In this document: positions 34,927 through 46,500 of the stretch, piece by piece
Layout of the letters: each line of letters begins with the position of its first letter
How positions within the stretch are numbered: the stretch's first letter is position 1
Assembly: GCA_022410635.1 (NCBI GenBank)
Contig: JAJVDF010000261.1
Location: 1,192,431-1,256,430, forward strand
DNA: 64,000 nt
Direction of reading: 5' to 3'
DNA from: Tretioscincus oriximinensis
Lineage: Eukaryota > Chordata > Lepidosauria > Squamata > Gymnophthalmidae
Program-made: the position numbers and the translations under genes
The notes under the pieces: model-generated
Database searches by the model: none
The model's input: the letters and a program-made list of their open reading frames with translations, nothing else
Told to the model about the DNA's origin: nothing

Positions 34927-35639
34927 AGAGGGGAAGACAGAGATTAGAAACATCACTTTTAAAAGCAGAAGGAGCTCAAGACCTGATTTGCACTTTGTCT
35001 TATTCTGTTCCAGAAAGTGGTCTAAGGGTCTACTGCCTTAAAGATAAAGATGTCAAAGGCACTTGCTCACTACTTTCTAACTGGTTGCAACAAACCTTCG
35101 AAGTATATGTTGAGCAATGTTTGATTATATAGGGGTGAAAGTGTTTTAAAATCTCTACTGCTAGTATCATTCACAGTTCTTTAAATATTTAAGGAAAGCT
35201 TTTTAAGTGAGATAAAATATCCATTAGTATTTTTAAATGCAAAATCACAGCAAGCTGCTATTTTATGCTCCACCATGCGGTGGAAGCACAAGATCACAAA
35301 CTGAAAATCATTTAAAATCCCAGTGTAAAAACTTGCTAAATCTGAAGTTAAATTCTTAGAATGCTGCTGCATGAAGCTTTCAAGCCAATATGGTTAAGAG
35401 ATAAGAATTATGGGACTTGTTCAGGAAAATTGCAAACATCTGATTGAAAAGGGAGCACGAAAATTGCAAAGAATTGACCTTAAATCTAAAAGATACCACT
35501 CAGGATCCCATTCAGAAAGTACCACAGTATGTTGTTCTTGGGAACCATCGAGCAACAGCTAGTTACTGGTTAATTGTGTGGACACTTTCATGGCTACCTC
35601 TACCCAATTTTCTTGGCAGCGATATAGAAACAAATTAAC

Positions 35640-35900
35640 ATAAGAGAAGCCCTCTGAATTGGTCTACAGCCCATCTAATTCAGCATCCTGTATCATACAG
35701 TGGCCAATCAATTGCTTCTGGGCATTCTCAAGCAGAAGGCAAAACCTTACCAGCTCTCAACTCCCTACAAATAGCATTTAGAGAATTCTGCCTGTCTCTC
35801 CAACCTGGAGACAGTATATAGGCATCATTCTAGTAGCCACTGATGCACTTGACCTCTATGAAAATGTCTAATTCTTTTTTAAAATTACCCAGGCCAATTG
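35640..35900 (-). repeat. Old CR1/L3-like 3' fragment
   Basis: CAGCCCATCTAATTCAGCAT, CAATTGCTTCTGGGCATTCTC and CTACAAATAGCATTTAGAG correspond, with many changes, to the CR1 end at 36274-36752 read on the minus strand. Similar old fragments are at 39640-39860 and 63815-64000. Confidence 0.6.
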
Positions 35901-36273
35901 CTACAGCACCTCTTTCCCCTTGGTTTGCCATTGCCTACTTGTGGGAAGAAGCTGGGGATTGATCTAACAATCATCTGGGCTGAATCAGAAAGGTAAGGGA
36001 TATATTTAAGAAAACAAGATGTCAAGGATTTTTTTCATTAAAAAACATTTGCCAAAACATAAATATAGTAAGAAACTCATAGAAGTAGAAAAGATAAAGT
36101 AAAAATGATGAGAATATGCAGAACAGATTCACAAGACGGTCCTTAATATCACTGATTGCCACAGTGGTATGAACCCTAATCCAGAGCCAAAGGTTCTGAA
36201 AATTAAGTTCAAGTGAGTCCTAGAAATCACTGTTGACAACGTGGCTGTCAGAAATGAGAGAATTCCAGCTGAA

Positions 36274-36752
36274 CTATGAGAACATAAGAACATAAGAATA
36301 GCCATACTGGATCAGGCCACAGCCCATCAAGTCCAGCATTCTGTGTCACACAGAGGCCCACCAGATGCACCTGGGCAGTCCGAACAGAGGAAAACAAAAT
36401 ATGTACCTGTTCATGACTCCCTGCAAATGGTATCTGAGGAGTCCTGCCTGTTGCTCCATCCCAGAGGCAACACCCAGACATCCATCCTAGTATCCATTTA
36501 TACCTTTGGTGTCCATAAACCTGTCTAGTCCTGTCTTGAAACTATCCAAGTTGTTAGCTACCACTACCTCTTCAGGAAGTAAATTCCACAGGGCGATGAC
36601 CCTCTGGGTGAAAAAATACTTTCCTTTGTCTGTTCTCTTCTGCCCATCAGTTTTAAAGAGTGTCCTCTGGTCCTTGTGTTGTGTGATAGAGAAAACATTT
36701 TTTCTCTATTCACCCTGTCCATCCCATGCATGATTTTGTACACTTCAATCAG
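36274..36752 (-). repeat. CR1 LINE 3' end, TTCTTATG type
   Basis: The plus strand starts GAACATAAGAACATAAGAAT, the complement of the (TTCTTATG) 3' repeats, and goes on with GCCATACTGGATCAGGCC and CATCAAGTCCAGCATTCTGT. It matches the ends of the copies at 41222-42712 and 47651-48897. About 480 bases of 3' sequence are present, without the reverse transcriptase. Confidence 0.88.
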
Positions 36753-39077
36753 AAGCTATGTAAACTATTTAGAATGCTAAAACAATGCTGATAAGTGGTG
36801 TTCCCAATAGTAGCAGCAAATTTGGAAAACTCAGCAATGGCCATGGGACTGGAAAAAAGTAAGTTTACATCCTAACCCCAAGGAGAACAATGCCAAAGAG
36901 TGTTCAAATTGCCATTCTATTGTACTCGTTTCATATGATAGCAGGTTTATGGCCAGGTTCCTGCAAACTAGTTTCAATAAAAACACCTTCAGTGAATTTC
37001 GTAGATTGTAGAAATGACCCCCTTTGCCAAATCAGAGCCAAGAAATGTGTACCTTTCCAGAAGTCCCAGGATTATTGGCAGATGCAGTCAGCAAACAACC
37101 AAACAGATTTCGCACCCAGTTTTTTCTGCTTGTGAGAATAAAACCAAAGTGAATTTTAACTGGTCAGGAAAAATGAACCAGTTGCCCATCTCTATCAAAG
37201 TTTCACAAAAAAGAAGCATTGCAAATTGAACACCTCCATGGTCCATTAAACTCTCTGGCCTCCCAAAAATGGGAGGGAAGGCCTTGGATATACTTTTAGC
37301 TAATAAATTCCTTTTAAAAAGAAAAGGCTGAGTGTGCCAAGCCTTGAAGTGGGGAAAATATTTCACATAGCTGTGAAATCTGTGTGTCTAAAACATTTGT
37401 TATGGTCTGGGTTGAGCAACTTTTTCCATAATCCAGGACAGGAGTGGAAAGAACCTATCCACCCAAAACTTGGATATTGAACTTTACTCTTTTTCCTGAT
37501 TTATTTCATGTTAGTAGGAATAGAACATCTGTATCCGTGTTTTAGAAAATACCTGCAAAGTATCTGCTAGCAATTATAATTTTGCAGCAGTGTTACAGAA
37601 CAGATTTTTCTTCTTCTGAGGACTGAAGTATACTCTAGAGGACAATCCCTGGTGGATTGCAGGAACACAATCCACTGGAGCACTGCAGTTCACTTTAACT
37701 ATCCCAAGTATAGAGGACTTTATAAATTGTCCACAAGCTATCCTACCCTGTGGAGAATGGTTAGGATCTGATGAAAACAGGCTTCTTTCTGGCATTGTTT
37801 CCAATCTTAGGATTTCCATGTTTCAATCTAAATATTAAAAATGGGGATATTTCAAGCAAAGTCGTAACTAACAGAATACCTGCACCCACCAAAGATGCTG
37901 TCCAAAGCATATTCACTGCTTTCAGAATCCCACTAATAATAATCATCCAGAGAATCCTCCATTCTTAGGTAAACTGGCTATTTTAGATAGTGAAGACAAT
38001 CTTGGAACTTCTTTGATTGGAAGAAGCAGCTCTGAAAGGGATGGATCTAATATTCTTTCCTCTTAAGGAACCTGCTTCCAAAGCTGGGTGCATTCATAGC
38101 ACCAGCAATGAATGGTGCCACCAACTCTCATGATCGCTCACCCCTGGTTGAAAACCCAGGCACCATCAGGTTTAAAATCCCTGATATGGGTTCCCTGTAT
38201 ATAGTTGAAGCCAGATGAACTTTGAATAACCTTCTCTGAACAAATGAAGTGAAAAGTGGTTCAGGACTCTAAGTTCAACTGTGCAAAAGGTTTGCAAGTG
38301 GTAGAATGGGAAACTGATTGGCTCCCCAAGTTTGAGCTTCCCTTTAAGTATTCCTTTGAGTCTCTGTTTAAGTTTCTGCAATCAGGATTCAGACACTGTG
38401 GCTGCATTCATTTGAAGGGAAATATGGGAGTGAAACGGCTCTAGGTGCATATGCTTCCCATGAAATCTGAATGGGAAACACTTTTACCATGCGCTACTGT
38501 GATGCATTTACTATGTGGTCTGATTGGACAGCTAGATTTTGGTTGGTGACATGCTAAGATATTGACATGACTCAAAGAATTGGGCAGCAAACAAGCAATG
38601 AAATTAATGAATTGTCCACCATTATATTCCAACTCAGCATATTTACTGCCATTTTGATGAAGTATAATCAAGGACAGCACGTTCCACCTTTTAAAAACAT
38701 TTACAGACCAGACAAAGTTAATTGTTATTTCCTCTCCTTCTTATCTTTCCTAAACTCTGCTATATGATTTCATGGTTATGCCCAGAATCTTTTACTTTGT
38801 CCACCTTTTTTGACAAGACAAATTCTGGAGCTAGATTTTGATGGCATGCATGCATGCAGAAAACACTAACACAGAAGAGAGCCTGAAACACATCTGAAAC
38901 AAATAAAAAAATGGATGATACCTTCAGATCTGATTGAAAAAGCATAGTTTTCCCAAAGGCATATTGGGATTACCACACCCCAATATACTCTTGGGCACAG
39001 TACACTGAAAAAGAGCTATATAGGCATCACAGAAAATCCAGCTTTGACAATAGAGTTTTTGTCAAACCAGGTTACTA

Positions 39078-39540
39078 CAAGTCTGTGTTTTCCTTGGAGA
39101 ATTGCTGCTTTTGCAAAAATATGTAGGAAGTGCATGAAAAAAACTAAAGGGAAATGAGTGGGTGAATCAGCAGGCACGAATGGCTCAGTCACTAAGGAAA
39201 TGGCCTCTCATCTGGGAGATCGGGTTTCGAAGGTCTGTGTCGGACATGGGGAGGGGTGAGCACCTTCTCCTAGCCTATAGCTCTAGCCTAACCCAACTAT
39301 TCAAAAGCAAGAATTGCAAGAAATTGCAACTGATTGTAAGTAAATAAATGGGAACCACCACAGCCTGGTAGGGAAGATGGAATGTAAGCCTTCAGGCAAA
39401 ATACCCTTGTGAGCCGCTTTGAGTCCCTTTGAAAGATGAGAAAAGTGGGGTATAAAAACCCAGTTCTTCTTCCTACATATAGTTGTTTTTTTGCAATAGT
39501 ATTGATTTTGCAAGGAAAGGTAAAAACTAGGATTTGATCC
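39078..39540. mobile_element. Miniature palindrome interrupted by a SINE
   Basis: TTGCAAAAATATGTAGGAAG (about 39110-39130) is mirrored by CTTCCTACATATAGTTG and TTTTTTTGCAA to the right of the SINE (39468-39493). The SINE at 39171-39472 therefore lies between two arms of a palindromic element; the left arm is related to 9405-9505. Confidence 0.5.
39171..39472 (+). repeat. tRNA-derived SINE, TTC-tailed family, full copy
   Basis: Head CAGGCACGAATGGCTCAGTC with A box and a good B-box region (GGTTTCGAAGGTC), body CTAGCCTATAGCTCTAGCC, end TATAAAAACCCAGTTC with a very short TTC tail. About 300 bases. Confidence 0.88.
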
Positions 39541-39639
39541 AGTATTGTCTTGTGCTGTTTGACATTGAGAGGCCACCGTAGGATCTCAACAAGTTTGTTT
39601 ATTAATTTGCACTTCTATTCTGTCTTATACCTGAAGGTC

Positions 39640-39860
39640 TCAGATGCACCTANTTAGCATCCTGTCCCATAGTGGCCCACAAATTGCTTCTAAGCATTCT
39701 CAACCAGAAGACAAAAGGACAAACTTCATTTGTTCTTGACTTCCTGCAAATTGCATTCAGAAGCATGCTATCTATTGCTCTAACCTGGAGCCAGCATCAA
39801 GGTATTCATTCTAGTAGGCATTGATGGACTTGATACTCATAAATTTTCTTAAACCTATAA
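39640..39860 (-). repeat. Old CR1/L3-like 3' fragment
   Basis: TAGCATCCTGTCCCATAGTG, CACAAATTGCTTCTAAGCATTC and TTGATGGACTTGATACTCATA show the same order of diverged blocks as 35640-35900. An ambiguous base is at 39653. Confidence 0.5.
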
Positions 39861-40900
39861 AGTCTGGTTGCTGTCACAACTGTACTGGCTATAAATTCCA
39901 AAATTTCACCTGTTGGTTCTAAATCTCCAAGCCATCAGTGTCATAGAAAGCCCTCCCGGACACCCTCATTTTTTGGCTGTGGCTGCTCCCCCACACGATG
40001 TTCGTGCTGCGCTGATGCATATATGATTGTGACTCTGCTCCAATAGTGATAGTTCAGCTACAAGATTTTCCATAGCAATGGAGCTTTATTCCGAATGGAT
40101 AACTGAAAGTCCATCACCATGTGGGGCAGAGTAACGATCATGCAAGTACCAGCACAGCATGAAAATCACATGAAGAGGCAGATTCCTAGTTTTGCTTAAT
40201 TTATTTTTTATTTTAATAAATTTATTTTAATTCATATTGGAATTATAATAGGGTTATATTCACTGAATATTGTTTGCTGATAAATAACAAACAAAAAAAT
40301 AAAATGCTAAGACTGGGTAGAAATCAGTTGTGATTGTGAATCAGTCAGGATTGACTTGAGGACTCAAAATTCAGGTCCTCAGGCTGTTATTTAATTTAGA
40401 CAACTTCATATTAGCTCTACAATCGGACCCTTATAAATGCTTGATTTATTTGTTTAAGTCTGATTATTTACTCTCTCTTCCATGAGGAATCGTCTATTAA
40501 GGAATATTTATTCTCCATTTCACAAAAGTTTCTGTTCCTTCTTGGCAGGAACTTTTCCTTACATAAACTTCAGGTGGTCTTTTTCTTTGAAACAGCGTTA
40601 AATAAAAACCAACTTACTGGCTCAGAATATTTTGAGTTTTTGGGCCCATGTGATGTAACTAGAAAAAGGACCAGGTTGTAAACCTTTGTGGTTGTAATTT
40701 GGGCAGCTTTTGATGACATTTAATGGGACAATTTTTAGTTATATCTGATTTTTGTGCTGTGTACAGTATTTTAACTGATTTGGCCTTGTTCTGTTCCAGA
40801 AAATTTTCTGAGAGGATTGCTGTCCATAAGCTATTACACAGACCATGACAAACTCTGTGGTAGCCCAGAATAGTAAGAGGATAAGCAGGCCCCTTAGAAC

Positions 40901-41233
40901 ATGGTTTCCAACCAGGGCTTTTTTTGTGATGATACACACTGGTACGCAGTACCGGCACCTTTTATTTAGGCGTTAGCGGCGGCGGTGGCGGGGGGCAGCG
41001 TTAGCGGTGCTGGTGGCGGGGGGCGGTGTTAACGCCGCCGCCGCTAACGCCGCAGTACTGGCACCTTTTATTTAGGCGGGGGGGCGTTACCGGTGGCAGC
41101 GTTAACACCGCCCCCCGCCACCAGCACCGCTAACGCTGCCCACCGCCACCGCCGCCGCTAACGCCTAAATAAAAGGTGCCGGTACTGCGTACCGGTGTGT
41201 ATCATCACAAAAAAAGCCCTGGTTGGAAACCAT
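40901..41233. mobile_element. GC-rich palindromic hAT-like element
   Basis: CAGGGCTTTTTTTGTGATG at 40913 is mirrored by CATCACAAAAAAAGCCCTG ending at 41221, and long arms follow: GTTAGCGGCGGCGGTGGCGG (from about 40973) is mirrored by CCGCCACCGCCGCCGCTAAC ending about 41162. The core also carries a third, shorter copy of the GGCACCTTTTATTTAGGCG block. CAGGGC ends are typical of hAT miniature elements of squamates. The flanks TTTCCAAC and GTTGGAAA are inverted, not direct, so the palindrome extends 12 bases beyond the usual ends on each side. Confidence 0.75.
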
Positions 41234-42712
41234 AATTAAGGACAAAATTATTAAACACACGGAGAAGCACGCATTGCTGAATGAAACTCAGCATGGCTTC
41301 AGCAAAGGTAAATCATGCCTTACCAACTTGCTAGAATTCTTTGAGAGTGTTAACAAACATGTAGATAAAGGGGATTCAGTTGATATTGTCTATCTAGATT
41401 TTCAGAAGGCTTTTGATAAAGTCCCTTATCAAAGGCTTCTAAAAAAGCTCCATACTCATGGTATAAGAGGACAGACTTTGTCCTGGATTGGAAACTGGCT
41501 GAAAGATAGAAAACAGAGGGTAGTATTAAATGGACAGTTCTCTGAGTGGAAAGAGGTAAGAAGCGGGGTACCCCAGGGATCTGTACTGGGACCTTTTCTT
41601 TTCTTTTCTTTTTTTTAAGTATACTCTTTTTATTAAGTTTCAAACAAGAAATAAATGATCTGGATGCCGAGGTGAATAGTGAAGTAGCCAAGTTTGCTGA
41701 CGACAGTAAACTGTTCAGGGTAGTGAAAACTGAAAATGATTTAAAGGAACTCCAGAGTGATCTATTGAAATTGGGTGAGTGGGCATCTAAGTGGCAAATG
41801 CACTTCAATTTAAGCAAGTGCAAGGTCATGCACATTGGGACAAAGAACCCCAACTACTCCTACCACCTGATGGGAACCAAGCTTTCTGTGACCAAGCAAG
41901 AAACGAATCTTAGGCTGCTGGTGGACAATTCAATGAAAATGTCAACTCAATGAAGATGTCAACCCAGTGTGCAGCAGCAGCAAAAAAGGCAAATTAGGAA
42001 AGGAATTGAAAACAAGTCAGCAAATGTTGTTTTGTCACTTTATAAATCTGTGGTGAGGCCACATTTGGAATACTGTGTTCAGTTTTGGCCACCACATCTC
42101 AAGGGGTTATTGTGGAACTAGAGAAGGTGCAGAAAAGGGCAACAAAAATGATCAAGGGTCTGGAGCACCTCCCTTATGAAGTCAGGCTGCAACGTCTGGT
42201 CTCTTCAGGCTTGAAAGGCAATGTTTGAGAGGTGATCTGATTGAAGTGTATAAAATCATGTATGGGATGGATAGAGTGAATAGAGAAAAAATGTTTTCTC
42301 AATCATATAACACTAGTGACCTGAGGCCACTCCTTGAAACTGATTAGCAGAAAAGTGAGAACAGACAAATGAAAATATTCTTTCACAAAGAGGGTCATCG
42401 GCCTGTGGAATTTACTTCCTGAAGAGGTAGTGGTAGCTAACAGCTTGGATAGCTTCAAGACAGGACTAGACAGTTTCATGAACACCAAGGGTATAAAAGG
42501 GGTAATAGGATGGATGTCTGGATGTTGCCTCTGGGATGGAGCAACAGGCAGGACTCCTGAAATACCATTTGCAGGGAGTCATGAAAAGGTGCATATTTTG
42601 CTTACTTCTGTTTATACTGCCCAGGTGCATCTGGTGGGCCTCTGTATGAGAGAGAACGCTGGACTAGATGGGCTCTGGCCTGATCCAGTATCGCTCTTCT
42701 TATGTTTTTATG
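41222..42712 (+). repeat. CR1 LINE, partial reverse transcriptase and 3' end, copy 1
   Basis: The frame reads LETIIKDKIIKHTEK, then QHGFSKGKSCLTNLLEF, VYLDFQKAFDKVPYQRLL, SGVPQGSVLGP and, after a disruption, KFADDSKLFRVV. These are reverse transcriptase motifs of a CR1 element (the YxDF.KAFD block, the PQGS block and the FADD block). The stretch encoding LLFNIFINDLD is replaced by a short insert (41598-41640). Later there is a small duplication at about 41935-41960 and a deletion, then the non-coding end finishing in TTCTTATGTTTTTATG. It is 5'-truncated and cannot encode an active protein. Confidence 0.92.
41598..41640 (-). repeat. Tiny antisense poly(A)-type insertion within CR1
   Basis: Compared with the second CR1 copy (47835-47865), about 40 extra bases are present: a T-rich run followed by AAGTATACTCTTTTTATTAAG. 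Read on the minus strand this is CTTAATAAAAAGAGTATACTT followed by an A-rich tail, i.e. a polyadenylation signal and poly(A). It looks like a very short 5'-truncated retrotransposed transcript end, perhaps L1. Confidence 0.5.
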
Positions 42713-43278
42713 TTGTTATCTGTCCCCAGACCGCAAGAGGCAGTGCAGGGTATAAAAACGGTTTTACAGTTGATTCTTGCTATTACTTGCCAAACGTTAG
42801 CAGAGAGCCTCAGCATATATTTATTCATCTGCATGTCTTCTGTATAAAATTTTCCCTTTTTTTTTTGTCTTGTTGTGTTTGTGTGTTTATTTATTGGTGA
42901 TTGCTAGTTACCAGAAGATCCCAGTGGAACATGTTATGTGTCTCTTGCAAATATACAGATAAGCAAAGGTATCTGGTTGCTGCTAGATTTTCCATGATAC
43001 TTTTGCAATGTGTTTTTTTATTTGTTCATCAAATCATAAACTTTCAAGATGCCTTCCGGATCACTGGGTCCATCTCCCTGCTCAATCAAGGAATCACTAA
43101 AACATCCTAGATAGATAACATCCAACTTTGAAGGAGAAATCACCACTTCTTGAGGGCTTTTAGTTATAGCTGCACTGTGAAAAACAGTGGCACATATAGT
43201 CACTGACTGACCTTTCCTTCCATGTTCCATGCTGCCAATAATTATTATCTTGCTGGATGCTTGCAATTTGCCTAAAGC

Positions 43279-43456
43279 TAGGCTGACCAGATGACCCCTT
43301 TTGGGGAGTGGGTTGAAAACCCATTTTTGGGGTGCTTCCTGGCTTTTTCTGAGGGGAAAAAAAAATTGGAAAAGTTTTTCCTCAGAAAAAACTGGGAGGC
43401 ATCCCAAAACCATGTTTTCAACCCCACCTCCCAAAGGGCCCATCTGGTCAGCCTAC
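43279..43456. mobile_element. Palindromic hAT-like miniature element (178 bp)
   Basis: TAGGCTGACCAGATGACCCC and the mirrored GGGCCCATCTGGTCAGCCTA form the ends; GTTGAAAACCCATTTTTGGG is mirrored by CCCAAAACCATGTTTTCAAC. The flanks CCTAAAGC (43271-43278) and ACTAAAGC (43457-43464) match at seven of eight bases, in keeping with a hAT target duplication. Confidence 0.7.
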
Positions 43457-44075
43457 ACTAAAGCACATTTATCTTTTAAATTCAGCATTTCCTTGTCAAA
43501 TCTCACATGTCACCTCTCAGACAATAGAATCAAAGAGTAATCTCCACTGAGCTTTGTCACTTCATCCTGAGCTCTTGGTGCCATCGGTGATAGAACCTGC
43601 TGTACATTCCTGTTAGAATGGGAAGAGAAGTGAACCACTAGACCTGGTGTCTACAGACTGGCCCAGAGTTGAAACAATTTGGCACCAAAGTCCAATAAGT
43701 TCCTAGCAGTGGAATACAGTTGTCTACCAGAAAGTTCAAAGGGAGTCTTTCCATCAACGTTCCTTAATTTGTTCACATCAGACCATCAGCTGAGATAATT
43801 CTCCAAAAGTGATGCTATTTGCAATTTTTTTTACTTTTTTCAAAAGATGGCCTCTTCATGACCATTGTGTCCTTAGTCCAACCTTACATCAACCCAGTTT
43901 AGTTGTCAGTCTGCATTTCTCACTTTGTAGTAGATCTCCCCTGGCAGGACTCACTTGTACAATGATGAGGCAGATTATTATAATTTATTGCAATAACGTT
44001 CAGATCTCAATATGTCATTTGGTATGAGTCCCAAATAAAAAGCAGCTTCAAATGAAGCCTAGCTAAACAAAGGTT

Positions 44076-44220
44076 TCTATTTATTTATTTATTTATTTAT
44101 TTATACTTAGACCCTGCCCTCAGGGTCTCAGGGTGGCCAACCGTAAAACATCAATACAAAATTAACAAATTAAAAACAGTGTAAAACAATATCTAAAAGA
44201 GTGGGGGGGGGAGCAGGTAA
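44076..44220 (-). repeat. L2-like or SINE 3' tail with (TTTA)n
   Basis: A (TTTA)n run (44078-44104) is followed by ACCCTGCCCTCAGGGTCTCA and AACATCAATACAAAATTAAC, the complement of a common amniote LINE 3' end with ATAAA-rich tail. The source family is uncertain. Confidence 0.45.
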
Positions 44221-44377
44221 AAGAGCTGAATCTAAATTCTAAACAATTTTCCTGGCAAGGATACAAAATTTGGTCATTATCATTATTTTCTAGATGTTAA
44301 ATATAATAGAAGAAAGACAAAGCTGTAGCAAAAATGATAGACCTAGCATAAACTAGCAAAAAGAGTAATTTAGGCTT

Positions 44378-44790
44378 TTTAGAATCATAGAGTTGGAAGG
44401 GACCTCCAGGGTCATTGGGTCCAACCCCTGCTCGATGTAGGATTCATTAAACCATCCCAGAAAGATGACTGTCCAATCTCTGTTTGAAGACTTCCAGTGA
44501 CAGTGAACTCACCACCTCTTGTGGCAAACTGTTCCACTGGTTTATCACCTTGACTGTTAGAAAGTTTTTTTGTGATATCTAATCTAAATCTACTCCCTTG
44601 CAGTTTCATTCCATTGTTTCTAGTCCTCCCATGTGCTACTGAGAACAATACTGATCTCTCCGCTCTGTGACAGCCCTTCAGATATTTGTTGACAGTCTTC
44701 TCTTTTGCAGACCAAACATCCCCAGATCCTTTAACCGTTCCTCATAGGACATGGTTTCCAGACCACTCACCATTTTAATCCAGTTTAAGA
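44378..44790 (-). repeat. CR1 LINE 3' end, TTCTATG type
   Basis: AGAATCATAGAGTTGGAAGG and CCTCCAGGGTCATTGGGTCC at the left are the complement of the CR1 3' end also seen at 57560-57642. The copy runs through CTGTTCCACTGGTTTATCACC and CTTTAACCGTTCCTCATAGG. Only non-coding 3' sequence and the last codons are present. Confidence 0.88.
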
Positions 44791-45979
44791 AGCTAAGAAG
44801 CCTGCATTGTCTACATAGGATTAGCGTTATCGAGAATAGCGATAGACCTCATTAATCAGTACTACAATATACCCATATCAATGTACAGTAAAATTACTAC
44901 CTTTCAAAACATAATTTGGGAGATTTGCCCCCCTCAAGCCCCTATCCTTTTCCACCCAAGCACACCTCTCCCACCCCAAGCCATGCCCCTTCCCCCCAGC
45001 AGGTTTGCAATAATTGTGGACTTTAAACAGCCTCTCAGCCTCTGCCCAACTCCCTTCCATCCTCGTGGCAAAGAAGTAGATATCCCCACTTGGTCCTCCC
45101 AGCCAGTTCGCCCACTTCTTGAGACGGGCTGGCTAGGGCTGATATAGCAAAGATTTCTGGGAAATGACGGGATACTCAAAGAGAAGAACGATAATGGCTT
45201 TCTGCTTATGTGTGGCCAGCAATAGCAGTGTAAGTTCTTAGTATTAATTAAAGACATAGTGCTGCCAAAGGGAGCAAGGTTTTTTTTCTGAAATAAACTA
45301 TAAAACGAAACAGATTAAGGTCGTTCCACAGGACTGAGGAACAAAAATAAGTATGCAGTCAGGGTCAAATGTTTTCTTGGTGACTGTACAATTTTCAAAT
45401 TAATTAAAAATAAAGCTGAGGGGCAACCCTTGCTGAATTATCCCCATGGCAGCAAACCAGTCTTCAGTCTGGTTCATTGATTTTGTAATGTAGCACACAC
45501 AGGAACCCCTCACCCTTTGTGCAGCCATGCACGTACCAGGCAGGATATAATGATTAATTTGCAGATAGCTTGTCATTCAGCACAATCAGTGAAAAGCAAA
45601 ATTGGAAAACAAAAGGGAGAGTGTAAAAGCAACAATATCTAACCAGCAAAGTTCTAGGGAAGGTCACCTTCCCAGTGGGTTACAACAGCTTATATGCTAA
45701 AACATGCTGTAATTTACTAGTAATTTCACTCACTATTAATGGAACTGGGCCTGTCCTTAAGGGAACCACAGAATTTCATTTCCATGCATTGGTATTGAAG
45801 GTCGATCTCTAATGCTGTGCTCACACCTAATTTTTAATCTAACTTCAATGTGATTTAAAAATGGAATAATGTATCAGCAAAGTGAATAGTAATTTTCTTT
45901 CCACATTATCTAAATAAAGGATGGACTCTATGAGTTAAAATATACTGAGATAAACAGTTTGCCACTCTGTTGGCATTTT

Positions 45980-46500
45980 TCTGTTTAAATATATATTTAT
46001 TGAAGACAACCAAAGGGAATAAAATAATATAACTAACCCTCCCTCCACCCACATCCTTGGATAGACACAAACATTGACAGAATAAAATGACATCAATTTT
46101 AGATAGAAAATAAGCGGTAATGTATACCTTATTATTACATTCTGTCGATGACGGACACCAAAATCTATTAAACACTTCCAATTTTTTTACCCAAGTGTTC
46201 TTTATCCTTGTAAAAACAGTCTTTTTTCTCGTATTACCTCCTGGATAAAGAATTCTGCTAAGTAATCATACCATCGAACGATATCCCATCGTTGTTTGTC
46301 CTTCCAACCAGATGTGCTGCCCAGATGGCTCTTTTAATCAGGTATAATATCTCATATTGTAGATTCAAACCATTTGGTCTTAAAGTTAACCAGTAGATAT
46401 CATCTACTGGAATATCTATATTTGTAATTATTTGAATTTCCCTTGCCACTTTCCTCCTAAATTGGATGATTTCCAGACATTGAGCCCCTGTTGGTATTTT
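45980..46500 (-). repeat. LINE-1 3' end, minus copy
   Basis: The minus-strand frame IDIPVDDIYWLTLRPNGLN followed by KRAIWAAHLVG matches the C-terminal part of the L1 fragment at 21640-22385. The 3' end, an A/T-rich stretch with AATAAATATATATTT on the minus strand, is at the left. It is decayed and 5'-truncated. Confidence 0.6.
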
